A DNA stretch of 64,000 nt from Massilioclostridium coli (GTDB lineage Bacteria > Bacillota > Clostridia > Oscillospirales > Ruminococcaceae): contig NZ_FMIZ01000006.1 in the NCBI RefSeq assembly GCF_900095865.1, forward strand, positions 372,001 to 436,000, in the 5' to 3' direction. The notes below the pieces were generated by a model that searched no databases, was not told the origin of the DNA, and worked only from the letters and a program-made list of their open reading frames with translations. Below, in pieces: positions 46,614 to 56,965 of the stretch. Each line of letters begins with the position of its first letter. Within the stretch, counting starts at the first letter, position 1. The translations under genes were made by a program, and so were the position numbers.

Positions 46614-47229
46614 TATCGCATTGCCAAAAGGACGTTTGGGGGATAAAGTTTACGAACTGTTCTCCAAAATTGGATACGACTGTAAATCCATCTATGAGGA
46701 TAATCGGAAACTTATTTTTGAAAACCCGGAAAATGGTGTCCGCTATTTCCTGGTAAAACCCAGCGATGTTGCCATTTATGTCGAACATGGCGCCGCCGAT
46801 GTAGGGGTTGTAGGTAAGGATATCCTGCTGGAAAGCGAACCGGATATCTACGAATTATTGGACTTGAACCTGGGAAAATGCCGGGTAGCTGTTGCAGCGA
46901 AAACAGACTATATTGAAGACACCGACAGGACGCTGCGGGTGGCAACAAAATTTGTTAACATCGCCAAACAGTATTATGCTTCCCTGAACCGAGAAATTGA
47001 AATCATCAAACTAAATGGTTCTATTGAACTGGCTCCGATTTTAGGGCTGTCCGATGTAATCGTGGACATTGTGGAAACCGGTACCACATTAAAGGAAAAC
47101 AATTTGAAGGTATATAACGACATTGTTCCTATCAGTGCCCGTTTTATCGCAAACAAGTCCAGTTTTAAATTTAAAAACGACACAATTGAGCAAATGTTAT
47201 CCAAACTGACGGAGGAATTGAACCAATGA
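46606..47229 (+). CDS. hisG: ATP phosphoribosyltransferase, short form
   Basis: HisG joins ATP and PRPP in the first committed step of histidine synthesis. At 207 residues this is the short form that depends on HisZ. Motifs: IALPKGRLGDKVYELF (start), DVGVVGKDILLE (about 64), and the PRPP-binding VDIVETGTTLKENNL (about 152). The start is GTG at 46606, eight bases inside the end of hisZ, preceded by GGAGGAGGTGG. An upstream ATG in frame at 46576 would add ten odd residues and is rejected. Confidence 0.96.
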   Translation: MLNIALPKGRLGDKVYELFSKIGYDCKSIYEDNRKLIFENPENGVRYFLVKPSDVAIYVEHGAADVGVVGKDILLESEPDIYELLDLNLGKCRVAVAAKTDYIEDTDRTLRVATKFVNIAKQYYASLNREIEIIKLNGSIELAPILGLSDVIVDIVETGTTLKENNLKVYNDIVPISARFIANKSSFKFKNDTIEQMLSKLTEELNQ

Positions 47230-48503
47230 TAAAACTGTTTTATTCCAATGAAATGAAAGAATCCGATATTTTAAACCGGGAAATCCAAAATAACGACGAA
47301 GTGGAAGACATTGTAGCGGACATCATTAATGATGTCCGTGCCAATGGCGATCAGGCACTATTGGATTACTGCAAAAAATTTGACCATGCTGATTTAGATT
47401 CCTTGGAAGCATCCCAGGAAGAAATCGATGACGCCTACAATAGCATTGACCCTGAATTTATCCAAACACTGAAGATGGCGCGGGACAATATTGAGGCGTT
47501 CCACCGCCAGCAGGTGCGTAAAAACTTTGTGATCAACGACAAAGAAGGTATTGTATTGGGACAAAAGGTAACTCCAATCGAAAAGGTTGGCTTGTATGTC
47601 CCAGGGGGAACAGCAAGCTATCCTTCTTCCGTATTGATGAATGCTGTCCCCGCTAAAATCGCAGGGGTGAAAGAGATTGTCATGACCACTCCTCCCAACC
47701 CAGACGGCAGTTTACCACAAGCGATTTTAGCCGCCGCAAAAGTAGCCGGTGTTACCCGCATTATCAAATCCGGTGGAGCACAGGCGGTGGCTGCATTGGC
47801 ATACGGCACTGAAACCGTGCCAAAAGTGGATAAAATTGTAGGACCTGGCAACATTTTTGTAGCTACTGCAAAACGCCGAGTATATGGTATTGTGGATATT
47901 GACATGATTGCTGGTCCAAGTGAAATTCTAGTAATCGCAGACGGAAGCTGCAACCCGTCCTATGTAGCGGCGGATTTGCTCTCTCAGGCGGAACACGATA
48001 AACTGGCAACCGCTGTGCTGATTACAGACAGCAAAGTTTTGGCGGAAAAGGTACAACAGGAGTTGGAAGTACAGATTCCGCAACTGCTACGCAGTGAAAT
48101 CGCACGGACTTCCATTGACCAAAACGGGAAAATTATTGTGGCCGATTCTATCCAGCAAGCAGTGGAAATCAGCAACCGTATTGCACCAGAACATCTGGAA
48201 ATCTGTGTGGATGATCCATTTGCTGTACTAAATTCCATCCAAAATGCTGGCTCCATCTTCTTAGGGAAAAATGTTCCAGAAGCGTTGGGAGACTATTTCG
48301 CAGGGCCAAACCACACCCTCCCCACCAGTGGTACAGCCAGGTTTTCCTCTCCATTGTCAGTAGATGATTTTGTAAAAAAATCCTCTTTTATCTATTACAC
48401 CAAAGACGCCCTTTCCCAAGTACAGGAACGAGTTGTGGATTTTGCCACCAGGGAAGGTCTTACAGGCCATGCAAAATCTGTATCCATCCGGTTTGAATCC
48501 TAG
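47226..48503 (+). CDS. hisD: Histidinol dehydrogenase
   Basis: A 425-residue zinc enzyme catalysing the last two oxidations, L-histidinol to histidine. Visible features are [30 protein letters not shown] (NAD-binding), the zinc and catalytic residues in [14 protein letters not shown] (about 253), [14 protein letters not shown] (about 360) with the catalytic His, and [14 protein letters not shown] at the end. Its ATG overlaps the hisG stop by four bases. Confidence 0.97.
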   Translation: MIKLFYSNEMKESDILNREIQNNDEVEDIVADIINDVRANGDQALLDYCKKFDHADLDSLEASQEEIDDAYNSIDPEFIQTLKMARDNIEAFHRQQVRKNFVINDKEGIVLGQKVTPIEKVGLYVPGGTASYPSSVLMNAVPAKIAGVKEIVMTTPPNPDGSLPQAILAAAKVAGVTRIIKSGGAQAVAALAYGTETVPKVDKIVGPGNIFVATAKRRVYGIVDIDMIAGPSEILVIADGSCNPSYVAADLLSQAEHDKLATAVLITDSKVLAEKVQQELEVQIPQLLRSEIARTSIDQNGKIIVADSIQQAVEISNRIAPEHLEICVDDPFAVLNSIQNAGSIFLGKNVPEALGDYFAGPNHTLPTSGTARFSSPLSVDDFVKKSSFIYYTKDALSQVQERVVDFATREGLTGHAKSVSIRFES

Positions 48504-48521
48504 CTGATTGGAGTGATTGTT

Positions 48522-49592
48522 ATGAGCCGGTTTTTAAGCCAGCGTTTTTCTCAAATAAAACCATATGTCCCTGGGGAACAACCCCAAGATACTGAATATA
48601 TTAAACTGAACACCAATGAGTCCCCCTATCCTCCTTCTCCCCGTGTATTGCAGGTAGTTAACCAGAAAGAGGTGGAGAAATTAAGGCTGTATTCTGATCC
48701 AGAAGTAAAACAACTGATTCAGCAAATCGCTGATTTTTACCAGGTATCCACCGACCAGGTATTTGTAGGAAATGGTTCGGACGAGGTGCTGGCATTTAGC
48801 TTTATGGCGTTCTGCGACCAGCAACAGCAAATTTGTTATCCCGATATTACCTATGGCTTTTATCAGGTATTCTGCCAGCTATTCGGATTGCAGCAAAACC
48901 CCATCCCTTTAAAACAGGATTTTACCGTGGATTATCAGGACTACTGCGATTGTGGGAAAAACATCGTAATCGCCAATCCCAATGCCCCAACCGGCTTGTC
49001 CTTATCATTAGAGGAAATCGAACAGATCTTGAAAACCAATCCAGACCATCTGGTGATGATTGACGAGGCATATGTGGATTTTGGCGGGACAACCTGCATC
49101 CCATTGTTAAAACAGTATTCCAATTTAATGGTAATCCAGACATTCTCCAAGTCCAGGAGCCTGGCCGGTGCCCGCCTTGGGTTCGCCATCTCCTCCCCTG
49201 AGATTATCCAGGATTTAAACAAAATAAAATTTTCTTACAATCCTTATAATGTCAACCGCCTGAGTATATTGGCAGGTTCTGCTGCTATGCAGGATCGTCT
49301 ATACTGGGAATACTGTACTAACGAAGTAATCCAAACACGTAACAAGACAAAATGCGCTTTAGAACAATTAGGTTTTACTGTCCTGGATTCCAAAACCAAT
49401 TTTCTGTTTGCCCGCTGCCCGAAAATCAGCGGTGAGGACTATTACAGCAAACTGAAACAGAACGGCATCCTGGTACGGCATTTTGACCAGGAACGGATTC
49501 AAGATTTTGTACGTATTACCATTGGCACACCGGCACAAATGGAGCAGTTCCTTCAGGTAACCAAAAGGCTGATGGAGGAGGAAACACAATGA
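48522..49592 (+). CDS. hisC: Histidinol-phosphate aminotransferase
   Basis: A 356-residue PLP enzyme converting imidazole-acetol phosphate and glutamate to histidinol phosphate. Motifs: KLNTNESPYPPSP near the start, VGNGSDEVLAFSF (cofactor phosphate site), NPNAPTGLSL, DEAYVDFGG, the PLP Lys in QTFSKSRSLAGARLGF (about 210), and FVRITIGTPAQM at the end. The frame opens at GTG 48513, but ATG 48522 with TTGGAG is the better start. It lies 18 bp after hisD. Confidence 0.96.
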   Translation: MSRFLSQRFSQIKPYVPGEQPQDTEYIKLNTNESPYPPSPRVLQVVNQKEVEKLRLYSDPEVKQLIQQIADFYQVSTDQVFVGNGSDEVLAFSFMAFCDQQQQICYPDITYGFYQVFCQLFGLQQNPIPLKQDFTVDYQDYCDCGKNIVIANPNAPTGLSLSLEEIEQILKTNPDHLVMIDEAYVDFGGTTCIPLLKQYSNLMVIQTFSKSRSLAGARLGFAISSPEIIQDLNKIKFSYNPYNVNRLSILAGSAAMQDRLYWEYCTNEVIQTRNKTKCALEQLGFTVLDSKTNFLFARCPKISGEDYYSKLKQNGILVRHFDQERIQDFVRITIGTPAQMEQFLQVTKRLMEEETQ

Positions 49593-50179
49593 GAAAAGTA
49601 ACCATAGAACGGAATACAAACGAAACCCAAATTACCATCCAACTAAATCTGGATGGAACGGGACAATACCAGAATCAATCTGGCTGCGGCTTTTTAGATC
49701 ATATGCTGGATTTATTCACACGGCATGGACGGTTCGATTTACAGCTCACCTGCAAAGGAGATACTTGGATAGATTACCACCACACCACAGAGGATATTGG
49801 CATTGCCTTAGGGCAGGCCTTTTCCAAAGCACTGGGTGATATGCGGGGAATCAACCGGTATGGCAGCTTTCTTCTTCCAATGGATGAAACCCTTATGTTG
49901 TGTGCCTTGGATTTCAGCGGACGCAGCTATTTGAATTACGATGTTTCCATCCCAACAGCAAAAGTTGGGGATTTTGATACGGAACTGGTAGAAGAATTTA
50001 TGCTGGGATTTATCCGTGCTGCTGGAGCAACCCTGCATTTCAAGCAACTGGCGGGAAGCAATTCCCACCATATAATTGAAGCGATGTTTAAAGCGTTTGG
50101 CCGTACCTTAAAACAGGCTGTGGCAATTGACCAACAATATGCGGATGAAATCCCTTCTACAAAAGGATTACTAAAATAA
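49589..50179 (+). CDS. hisB: Imidazoleglycerol-phosphate dehydratase
   Basis: A 196-residue manganese enzyme; this is the monofunctional form, without a phosphatase domain. Both metal-binding repeats are present: CGFLDHMLDLFTRHG with DYHHTTEDIGIALGQA (about 25-75), and ELVEEFMLGFIRAA with GSNSHHIIEAMFKAFGRTL (about 130-175). The start overlaps the hisC stop by four bases. Confidence 0.97.
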   Translation: MRKVTIERNTNETQITIQLNLDGTGQYQNQSGCGFLDHMLDLFTRHGRFDLQLTCKGDTWIDYHHTTEDIGIALGQAFSKALGDMRGINRYGSFLLPMDETLMLCALDFSGRSYLNYDVSIPTAKVGDFDTELVEEFMLGFIRAAGATLHFKQLAGSNSHHIIEAMFKAFGRTLKQAVAIDQQYADEIPSTKGLLK

Positions 50180-50198
50180 ATAGAAAGGAGCCACTTCC

Positions 50199-50807
50199 AT
50201 GATTGCAATCATCGACTATGGTGTGGGAAACCTATTTTCTTTAAGCAGTTCCCTTTCCTATTTAGGGCTGGAGAACACGATTACTCGTGACCCTCAGCAG
50301 ATAGAACAAGCAGACCATATTATCCTCCCCGGTGTGGGTGCTTTTGCGGACGCCTATCAAAAATTGGAGCAGACCAATCTGATTGATACCATCAAGCAGC
50401 AAACCTCCAACGGGAAACCACTGCTTGGTATCTGCCTGGGAATGCAGCTCTTATTTGATAAAAGTTACGAATACGGGGAGCACAAAGGGTTGGGATTGAT
50501 CCATGGGGAAGTCTGCCCTATTCAAGACGATTTAACACAGCCTTTGAAAGTGCCCCATATTGGTTGGAACAGCCTGCATTTTCCAAAAGAAAATCCTCTG
50601 TTCCAATATAACAAAGAGGGGGATTACGTATATTACGTCCACTCTTTTTACGCCAAAAACTGCCAGGAGGATACCATTGCTACCTCGGAATATGATATCA
50701 CCATCACTGGGGCAGTCAACAAAGGCAGCGTGTACGGAACCCAGTTCCATCCAGAAAAAAGCGGCGAGGTTGGGTTAAAAATATTACGGGCATTCGCCGA
50801 ACTGTAA
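50199..50807 (+). CDS. hisH: Imidazole glycerol phosphate synthase, glutaminase subunit
   Basis: A 202-residue class I glutamine amidotransferase that supplies ammonia to HisF. The nucleophile Cys is in GICLGMQLLFD (about 80), the oxyanion loop in ILPGVGAFADAY, and the His-Glu pair in YGTQFHPEKSG (about 182-185). AAGGAG precedes the ATG by eight bases, and 19 bp separate it from hisB. Confidence 0.97.
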   Translation: MIAIIDYGVGNLFSLSSSLSYLGLENTITRDPQQIEQADHIILPGVGAFADAYQKLEQTNLIDTIKQQTSNGKPLLGICLGMQLLFDKSYEYGEHKGLGLIHGEVCPIQDDLTQPLKVPHIGWNSLHFPKENPLFQYNKEGDYVYYVHSFYAKNCQEDTIATSEYDITITGAVNKGSVYGTQFHPEKSGEVGLKILRAFAEL

Positions 50808-50820
50808 AACGGAGGTTACC

Positions 50821-51534
50821 ATGGAAATTTTTCCTGCAATAGATTTGAGAAACAGCCAGGTGGTACGGCTTACCCAAGGGGATTACAACAGGATGGATGT
50901 TTATTCTTCCAATCCTGCGGAGATCGCCCAACAATTCAAACAAAAAGGGGCTACCAACCTACACGTAGTGGATTTGGATGGTGCGAAGGATGGCAAACTG
51001 GTCAATTTTGATACCATCCGTTCGATTGTGGAACAAGGCGGATTATTTGTAGAGGTTGGCGGTGGAATCCGTGACGAACAAAGGATTCAGCAATACCTTT
51101 CATTGGGGGTCAACCGGGTTATCTTGGGCACTGTCGCCATTACTAATTTTCCTTTTCTGCAACAGATGGTGGAAAAATACAAAGAGAAAATTGCCGTTGG
51201 AGTAGATGCGCGGGACGGCTATGTTGCCATCAACGGATGGAAAGAAATCACTGATACCAAATCGGTTGACTTTTGTCAGAAGCTTGCTGATATTGGGGTA
51301 AAAACCGTAATTTACACCGACATCTCCAAAGATGGGCAGCTTTCTGGGACAAACCTGGAAATCTACCAGGAACTAAGCCAGATAAAAGGATTGGATATTG
51401 TGGCTTCCGGCGGCATTTCCTATGAAAAAGAAATTGTTCAATTAAAAAAAATGAATTTATACGCCGCCATTGTAGGCAAGGCGATTTATACCGATACCCT
51501 CCAGTTGGACCGTGTCATCCAGCTGGCAAAATAA
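50821..51534 (+). CDS. hisA: ProFAR isomerase
   Basis: A 237-residue TIM barrel catalysing the Amadori rearrangement of ProFAR. The catalytic Asp pair lies in FPAIDLRNSQVVRL (residue 8) and GVDARDGYVAINGW (about 130). Phosphate loops are VEVGGGIRDE and VASGGISYEKE. The start ATG follows GGAGGTTACC. It lies 13 bp behind hisH. Confidence 0.96.
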   Translation: MEIFPAIDLRNSQVVRLTQGDYNRMDVYSSNPAEIAQQFKQKGATNLHVVDLDGAKDGKLVNFDTIRSIVEQGGLFVEVGGGIRDEQRIQQYLSLGVNRVILGTVAITNFPFLQQMVEKYKEKIAVGVDARDGYVAINGWKEITDTKSVDFCQKLADIGVKTVIYTDISKDGQLSGTNLEIYQELSQIKGLDIVASGGISYEKEIVQLKKMNLYAAIVGKAIYTDTLQLDRVIQLAK

Positions 51535-51553
51535 CGGAAAAGGAGGGCATAAC

Positions 51554-52315
51554 ATGATTACCAAGCGAATCATCCCCTGTTTGGACGTCCGCAATGGGCG
51601 CGTCGTAAAGGGGATTAATTTTGAAGGAATACAGGATGTTTCTTCTCCCGTAGAACTGGCAAAGTTCTACAATGAAAGCGGAGCTGACGAGCTGGTATTC
51701 TACGACATTACCGCTTCGGTGGAGGAACGCTCATTATTTACCGATATCCTCACCCAGGTTGCCAGCCAAATCTTTATCCCTCTGACAGTGGGGGGAGGCA
51801 TCAATACCATTGAGGATTTTGACCGCGTGTTAAAATGCGGCGCGGATAAGGTAAGCGTCAATTCAGGTGCGATCAAAAACCCTAGTCTGATCGCACAGGC
51901 GGCAAAAAAATACGGCGACCAATGTGTAGTCTTATCCATGGATGTAAAACGGGTAGATGGAAAGTTCCGCCTGTTTGCCAAAGGAGGACGGGAAGATACC
52001 GGTATTGACGCTTTGGAATGGGCGCAGATGGGGGAACAAAACGGCGCTGGGGAATTGGTTGTCAACAGCATTGACACCGACGGAGTAAAGGATGGCTTTG
52101 ACCTAGAAATGCTGCAAGCTGCGGCTGACCGAGTTTCCATCCCAATCATTGCTTCCGGCGGAGCTGGAAAAATGGAAGATTTCTCGAAACTATTTCACTC
52201 CATCCCCAAAGTAGACGCTGGTTTGGCAGCTTCTATCTTCCATTTTAAAGAAATTGCGATTCAAGATTTAAAACAGCACCTCCGTGAAAACGGGGTTGAA
52301 GTGCGTATGGTATAA
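51554..52315 (+). CDS. hisF: Imidazole glycerol phosphate synthase, cyclase subunit
   Basis: A 253-residue TIM barrel partner of HisH producing imidazole glycerol phosphate and AICAR. The first catalytic Asp is in RIIPCLDVRNGRVVKG (residue 11) and the second in VVLSMDVKRVDG (about 130). Phosphate sites are LTVGGGINTIED and IIASGGAGKMED. The frame is open further upstream over the end of hisA, but ATG 51554 with AGGAGGGC is the true start. Confidence 0.97.
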   Translation: MITKRIIPCLDVRNGRVVKGINFEGIQDVSSPVELAKFYNESGADELVFYDITASVEERSLFTDILTQVASQIFIPLTVGGGINTIEDFDRVLKCGADKVSVNSGAIKNPSLIAQAAKKYGDQCVVLSMDVKRVDGKFRLFAKGGREDTGIDALEWAQMGEQNGAGELVVNSIDTDGVKDGFDLEMLQAAADRVSIPIIASGGAGKMEDFSKLFHSIPKVDAGLAASIFHFKEIAIQDLKQHLRENGVEVRMV

Positions 52316-52327
52316 AGGAGAATCATT

Positions 52328-52975
52328 ATGACAAAAATTGAGGACTTAAAGTTTGACGCCAACGGTCTAATCCCCGCTGTTGTACAGGATTATTACACCA
52401 AAGCGGTATTAACCGTTGCTTATATGAACCAGGAAAGTTTAAAAATCAGCATGGAAGAAGGCAAAACCTGCTTTTGGAGCAGAAGCCGCCAAGAGTTATG
52501 GCGGAAAGGGGAAACCTCCGGAAACTACCAGCATATTGTCACCATCAAGTCCGACTGTGACAATGATGCTTTGGTCGTGGAAGTAGTAAAGGACGGTCCT
52601 GCCTGCCATTTAGGGACGGATTCCTGTTTCGAAAATTATCTGTATATCAGCCCGGAAATTAAAGAATTCTCCCTGGACTCCCTCTATGAATTGATTAAGG
52701 GAAGAAAAACAGATAAAAAAGAAGGCTCTTATACCACCTATCTGTTTGAAAAGGGAATTGACAAAATCCTGAAGAAAGTCGGGGAAGAATGCACCGAAGT
52801 AGTCATTGCTGGAAAAGGTGCGGACAAAAAGGAAACCATTTTTGAGATTGCTGACTTAACCTACCACGTAATGGTATTAATGGTGGAAATGGGAATTTCC
52901 CTAAACGAAATCAAGGATGAACTGGCAAAACGTCATGTGATTGACCATAAGGTAAAACAAGAAAGGATGCAATAA
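52328..52975 (+). CDS. hisIE: Bifunctional HisI-HisE (PR-AMP cyclohydrolase / PR-ATP pyrophosphatase)
   Basis: A 215-residue fusion performing steps two and three. The N-terminal HisI part (1-110) has [20 protein letters not shown], the metal ligands in [13 protein letters not shown], and [12 protein letters not shown]. The C-terminal HisE part (about 118-212) has the MazG-like [17 protein letters not shown] and [13 protein letters not shown]. The start has AAGGAG upstream, and the stop TAA shares one base with the hisK ATG. Confidence 0.97.
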   Translation: MTKIEDLKFDANGLIPAVVQDYYTKAVLTVAYMNQESLKISMEEGKTCFWSRSRQELWRKGETSGNYQHIVTIKSDCDNDALVVEVVKDGPACHLGTDSCFENYLYISPEIKEFSLDSLYELIKGRKTDKKEGSYTTYLFEKGIDKILKKVGEECTEVVIAGKGADKKETIFEIADLTYHVMVLMVEMGISLNEIKDELAKRHVIDHKVKQERMQ

Positions 52976-53802
52976 TGAAATTTTGCTCCAATGCTCACAC
53001 CCACACCAATTTTTGTGATGGCAAAAACACAGCGGAAGAAATGGTTCTGGGTGCGATTCAAAAAGGGTTTACCTCATTAGGCTTTTCCGGCCATTCCTAC
53101 CTGTCATTTGACAGCGGCTGGACCATGAGTGAGGAAGGTACCCAGGCATACTGCCAGGAGATCAACCGGTTAAAGCAAGCTTATCAATCCCAAATTTCCA
53201 TCTCTTTGGGATTAGAATGGGATGCTTATTCAGATACGGTGGACCGCTCCCAGTTTGACTATATCATTGGTTCTATGCACTATTTGCGTAGCCCTGAAAC
53301 TGGGATTCCATATACCTTCGAGGATACTCATGAAATGATGGAAGCCTGCCTCAATCAGGGATTCCATGGAGATGTAAAGGCAATGCTCCGTTCTTTTTAT
53401 GAGCAAATGGGGGAACTCCCCCACTGGATGAAGCCGGATATCATTGGGCATTTTGACATTATTACCAAGTTAAACAGGGGGAACCGTTATTTTGATGAGG
53501 ATTCTCCCGAATATCAAAACATCGCTTTGCAGGGACTAGACAGGGCAATCGAAGCAGGCTGCCTGTTTGAAGTAAATACTGGTGGGATGTACCGGGGATA
53601 TTGCGATAAACCCTACCCCGCCCCTTTTTTGCTAAAACGTTTGGCAGAAAAAAACGCAAAAGTCATCATCACCAGCGATGCCCACAACCCGGATTCTTTG
53701 GATTTTATGTTTACAGAAATGGCAGAACTTTTAAAATCCTCTGGATTTTCTACCATTTATCAATTAGTTCAAGGAAAATGGACACCAACAAACATAGAAT
53801 AG
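52975..53802 (+). CDS. hisK: Histidinol-phosphatase, PHP family
   Basis: A 275-residue PHP-type phosphatase releasing histidinol from its phosphate, the step done by HisB-N or HisN in other bacteria. Metal-binding motifs: NAHTHTNFCDG (5-15), GFSGHSYLSF, LGLEWDAY, IIGSMHYL (about 97), IGHFDIITKLNRG (about 157) and ITSDAHNPDSLDF (about 235). It is last in the operon, coupled to hisIE by the TAATG overlap, and completes the pathway. Confidence 0.93.
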   Translation: MKFCSNAHTHTNFCDGKNTAEEMVLGAIQKGFTSLGFSGHSYLSFDSGWTMSEEGTQAYCQEINRLKQAYQSQISISLGLEWDAYSDTVDRSQFDYIIGSMHYLRSPETGIPYTFEDTHEMMEACLNQGFHGDVKAMLRSFYEQMGELPHWMKPDIIGHFDIITKLNRGNRYFDEDSPEYQNIALQGLDRAIEAGCLFEVNTGGMYRGYCDKPYPAPFLLKRLAEKNAKVIITSDAHNPDSLDFMFTEMAELLKSSGFSTIYQLVQGKWTPTNIE

Positions 53803-53829
53803 AACCGCTCTTTTTTGAGCGGTTTTTAT
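53803..53829 (+). terminator. Terminator of the his operon
   Basis: AACCGCTC (53803-53810) pairs with GAGCGGTT (53817-53824), followed by TTTATTTTT. It starts directly after the hisK stop. Confidence 0.92.
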
Positions 53830-54184
53830 TTTTACCCTGTTCCGTAAAATAAAATTTTTGCTCTACTAAGGAGGGCAAAGTTTTCATTGTAAATATTGAG
53901 CAATATAAAATAAGTAAATGATGTATTTGTATGTTTTAATTGGTATAATAATACTTATTTGTTTATAGATGGTGGGCTATATGAATAAATGAAATTTCAG
54001 TATACCTTGGATTTTTTGCTGAAATAAGCTCTTTTGAAAAAGGAAGATCTGTATGCTAAAAAACAGAAAAAGATTTATCTTCAACAAAAATATAGATATT
54101 TTATGAATTTATGAATTTTTATAAATGTATTTGTAAACCTTGCTATAAGCATCTCTAAAATAATGACTATTATTTGTAGAACTA
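53830..54184. other. Intergenic region without a recognised gene
   Basis: About 355 bp, AT-rich. It contains an isolated ribosome-binding-site-like AAGGAGGGC near 53869 that is not followed by a usable reading frame. Nothing else is evident. Confidence 0.5.
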
Positions 54185-54213
54185 TTGAATCAATCTCAAA
54201 AAAGTGTTAAAAT
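54185..54213 (+). promoter_or_regulatory. Promoter of the YhgE operon
   Basis: TTGAAT (54185-54190) and TAAAAT (54208-54213) with a 17-bp spacer. The expected transcript starts just before the AAGGAG that serves the GTG start at 54242. Confidence 0.6.
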
Positions 54214-54241
54214 AAAACCCGCTAAGAAGGAGATGATACTG

Positions 54242-54700
54242 GTGCAATTCCAAAAAGAGATTCAGGAAGCAATGAAACTATTGCCCGACGATCAGTACTC
54301 AGCAATTGCCCAACAGGAACTGGAAAAACAGTTACAACAAGCCCATGATATGTGCCAGCAGGAAGGCATGGAAGAAAAGGAAATTTATCAGGAATTGTTT
54401 GTCATGTTTGGGCTATACTCCTGTTTAAAACGGGAAGCACAGCATCAAAAAGAGCTGGAGCAATACCAACAGTTCCAAAAAAAATATCCCCGCAGGGTAA
54501 AAGGTGGATTTCTCGCAATTATTTTAATCCCTCTAGTATTCTTTATTTTAATGTTTACGGTAGAGGCAAAGTTAATTTCCCTCTGTTTATGGATCCTTTC
54601 TATTATTGGCATCGCATGTTACTTAATTGTCCTTGAATATATGGATTACCGTTACCGTAAACGTTTACATCTGCCAAAGAAAGAAGGAGATTCGATATGA
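54242..54700 (+). CDS. Small membrane protein next to YhgE, unknown
   Basis: A 152-residue protein. The first 85 residues are polar, helical and Gln/Glu-rich, probably a coiled coil (FQKEIQEAMKLLPDDQYSAI, then QQELEKQLQQAHDMCQQEG). Two membrane helices follow (about 88-110 and 112-132) and a short basic tail. No family was recognised. The start is GTG at 54242, nine bases after AAGGAG; the longer frame from TTG at 54185 would run through the promoter. Its stop overlaps the YhgE ATG by four bases, so it is probably a partner of that protein. Confidence 0.7.
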   Translation: MQFQKEIQEAMKLLPDDQYSAIAQQELEKQLQQAHDMCQQEGMEEKEIYQELFVMFGLYSCLKREAQHQKELEQYQQFQKKYPRRVKGGFLAIILIPLVFFILMFTVEAKLISLCLWILSIIGIACYLIVLEYMDYRYRKRLHLPKKEGDSI

Positions 54701-56853
54701 AAACAATTCTACATATTTTTCTACGGGATTTAAAACGCCTGCGCCATAACGTAATCGCATTGATTGTAGTAGTTGGCGTCTGTGTAATTCCTGCTTTATA
54801 CGCCTGGTTTAATATTGCCGCCAACTGGGACCCATATGGCAGCACCAACGGTATTTCGGTTGCGGTGGCAAGTGAGGACACAGGCAGTACAGTAGAAACG
54901 ATCTCGGTCAACCTTGGCTCCCAAATCATTGAACAATTAAAATCCAACGATGATATCGGTTGGAAATTCGTAGATTCTGAACAAGCGATTGAAGGGGTTA
55001 AAAAGGGGGATTATTATGCTGCTATTGTTATCCCCTCTCACTTTAGTGAGGATATGGTAAGCTTTTTAACTACCGATATCACCACTCCAAAACTGGAATA
55101 TTATATTAATGAAAAGAAAAACGCCATTGCCCCTAAAATTACAAACGCCGGAGCCAGTACGGTTCAGCAACAAATCAACCAGACATTTATTCAAACAGCT
55201 GCCGAAGTAATCGGAAATGTATTAAATACTACCTCTGCTGTAATTGATGAGGATGGCCAAACTGTTATGGACCATTTTTTAACAATCCTCCAAACAGTGG
55301 ACAATGATTTAACCTTGTATGACAACACAGTTACTGCCTTGTCCGATACTACTACTGCTGTACAAGGCATTGTGGATTCTGCAAAACTGACCTTGCCAGA
55401 TGTTTCCTCTATGGCATCCGATGGTCAGGCTGCAACTAACGATATCCAATCCTTAATTTCAGCGGCACAACAAAATTCCCAGGGGACCAGTGAGACCATT
55501 GGCAATATTTTTACAGCTGTAAACCAAATGCTGGATTCTGTGGATCAAAGTATTGATAGCCTGCCAAATCTGGACACAACCCAGGCAAAAGCGGAGTTAG
55601 AACATATTCAAAAACAGGCTAGTTCTATTATGGAGATCAATTCAAAAGTACTCAGTGTACTCACTCAAATTCAGCAAAAGTTGCCAATCCTTTCAGATGC
55701 AATTCAACCACTAGTAAATAAAATAAATAACACAAACCAATCCTTGCAATCGATTGTGGATAACATCAATACAATTATTACCAGTGGGGAAGACCTTCAA
55801 ACTGCCTTGGCAAACGCGCAAACCAATTTAAAACAATGGATTGCTTCTGGTAAATCAGATTTACAATCCGTACAAAATGAATACACTACTACTGTACGTC
55901 CAACCCTAGATTCTACTATGAGTTCTACCTATAGTGCATTACAAAGCCTTTCTTCTCTATTAGGTACGGCAGGTTCCAGCATACAAAATATAGATGGTAT
56001 ACTGGACGGAGTAAACCAGGCAATTACATCCGGAAATAGCGCATTGCAAAACACTTCTGCTATTATTAAAACAACCCAAGAAAAAATCCATAACTTACGT
56101 ACTACTTTAGAAAATACATCCGATAACGAACAAATTGAAAAATTGTTAGAATTATTACAACAGGACCCTTCTATGTTAGGCGGATTTATGGCCTCTCCTG
56201 TACAGTTGGAAACCAACCAGTTGTATCCTATCGAAAATTATGGTTCCGCTATGGCTCCATTCTATTCTACATTGGCTATCTGGGTAGGTGGAATTGTCCT
56301 AGTAGCGATAATGAAAGTAACGGTGGATGAAGATAAACGGTTGGGGAATATCAAACCATATCAAGCCTATATAGGACGTTATCTTTTATTTATGCTATTA
56401 GGCTTAGTGCAGGCAACCATTATTTGTTTAGGGGATTTATACTTCTTAAAAATCCAATGCTTGCACCCAATGCTGTTTATGATTTCCGGTTGGATTTCCA
56501 GCCTAGTATTTACCAATATTATTTATACCTTGACCGTTTCGTTTGGGGATATCGGAAAAGCACTCAGTGTCATCATCCTGGTCATTCAAATTGCTGGCTC
56601 CAGTGGTACCTTTCCAATCGAAGTAACACCAAAATTTTTCCAAAACGTCTATCCATTCCTGCCATTTACCTATGCAATCAATGCTATGCGGGAAACCATT
56701 GCAGGATTTTATGGCAACCAATACCTGATTTATCTTTTACAGGTTCTCGCATTCCTACCATTTGCCCTACTGCTGGGATTAGTCCTGCGAAGACCATTGA
56801 TTAAGTTTAACCGGTTCTTTGACGAGCGGCTAGAGGACACCCATTTAATGTAA
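54697..56853 (+). CDS. YhgE/Pip-type membrane protein (ABC-2 permease-like)
   Basis: A 718-residue membrane protein of the YhgE/Pip family. An N-terminal helix (about 17-38, NVIALIVVVGVCVIPALYAW) is followed by NIAANWDPYGSTNGISVAVA, a conserved family segment. A long outer region (about 60-500) rich in Ser, Thr and Gln forms predicted coiled coils. Five or six C-terminal helices (about 525-700, with AIWVGGIVLVAIMK and FPIEVTPKFFQNVYPFLPFT) resemble ABC-2 permeases. Relatives include the phage infection protein of Lactococcus and ESX-type secretion components. Its role here is unknown. It is translationally coupled to the small gene upstream. Confidence 0.9.
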   Translation: MKTILHIFLRDLKRLRHNVIALIVVVGVCVIPALYAWFNIAANWDPYGSTNGISVAVASEDTGSTVETISVNLGSQIIEQLKSNDDIGWKFVDSEQAIEGVKKGDYYAAIVIPSHFSEDMVSFLTTDITTPKLEYYINEKKNAIAPKITNAGASTVQQQINQTFIQTAAEVIGNVLNTTSAVIDEDGQTVMDHFLTILQTVDNDLTLYDNTVTALSDTTTAVQGIVDSAKLTLPDVSSMASDGQAATNDIQSLISAAQQNSQGTSETIGNIFTAVNQMLDSVDQSIDSLPNLDTTQAKAELEHIQKQASSIMEINSKVLSVLTQIQQKLPILSDAIQPLVNKINNTNQSLQSIVDNINTIITSGEDLQTALANAQTNLKQWIASGKSDLQSVQNEYTTTVRPTLDSTMSSTYSALQSLSSLLGTAGSSIQNIDGILDGVNQAITSGNSALQNTSAIIKTTQEKIHNLRTTLENTSDNEQIEKLLELLQQDPSMLGGFMASPVQLETNQLYPIENYGSAMAPFYSTLAIWVGGIVLVAIMKVTVDEDKRLGNIKPYQAYIGRYLLFMLLGLVQATIICLGDLYFLKIQCLHPMLFMISGWISSLVFTNIIYTLTVSFGDIGKALSVIILVIQIAGSSGTFPIEVTPKFFQNVYPFLPFTYAINAMRETIAGFYGNQYLIYLLQVLAFLPFALLLGLVLRRPLIKFNRFFDERLEDTHLM

Positions 56854-56965
56854 CAAAAAACTAGTCCTATGGTTTAAATCAGGTTTCCCGATGTTTCCAG
56901 TTATAGTTTCATTATATTTCTTTCAAATAGATTCATAAAACTTTAACCATCATAAAAATAATTAA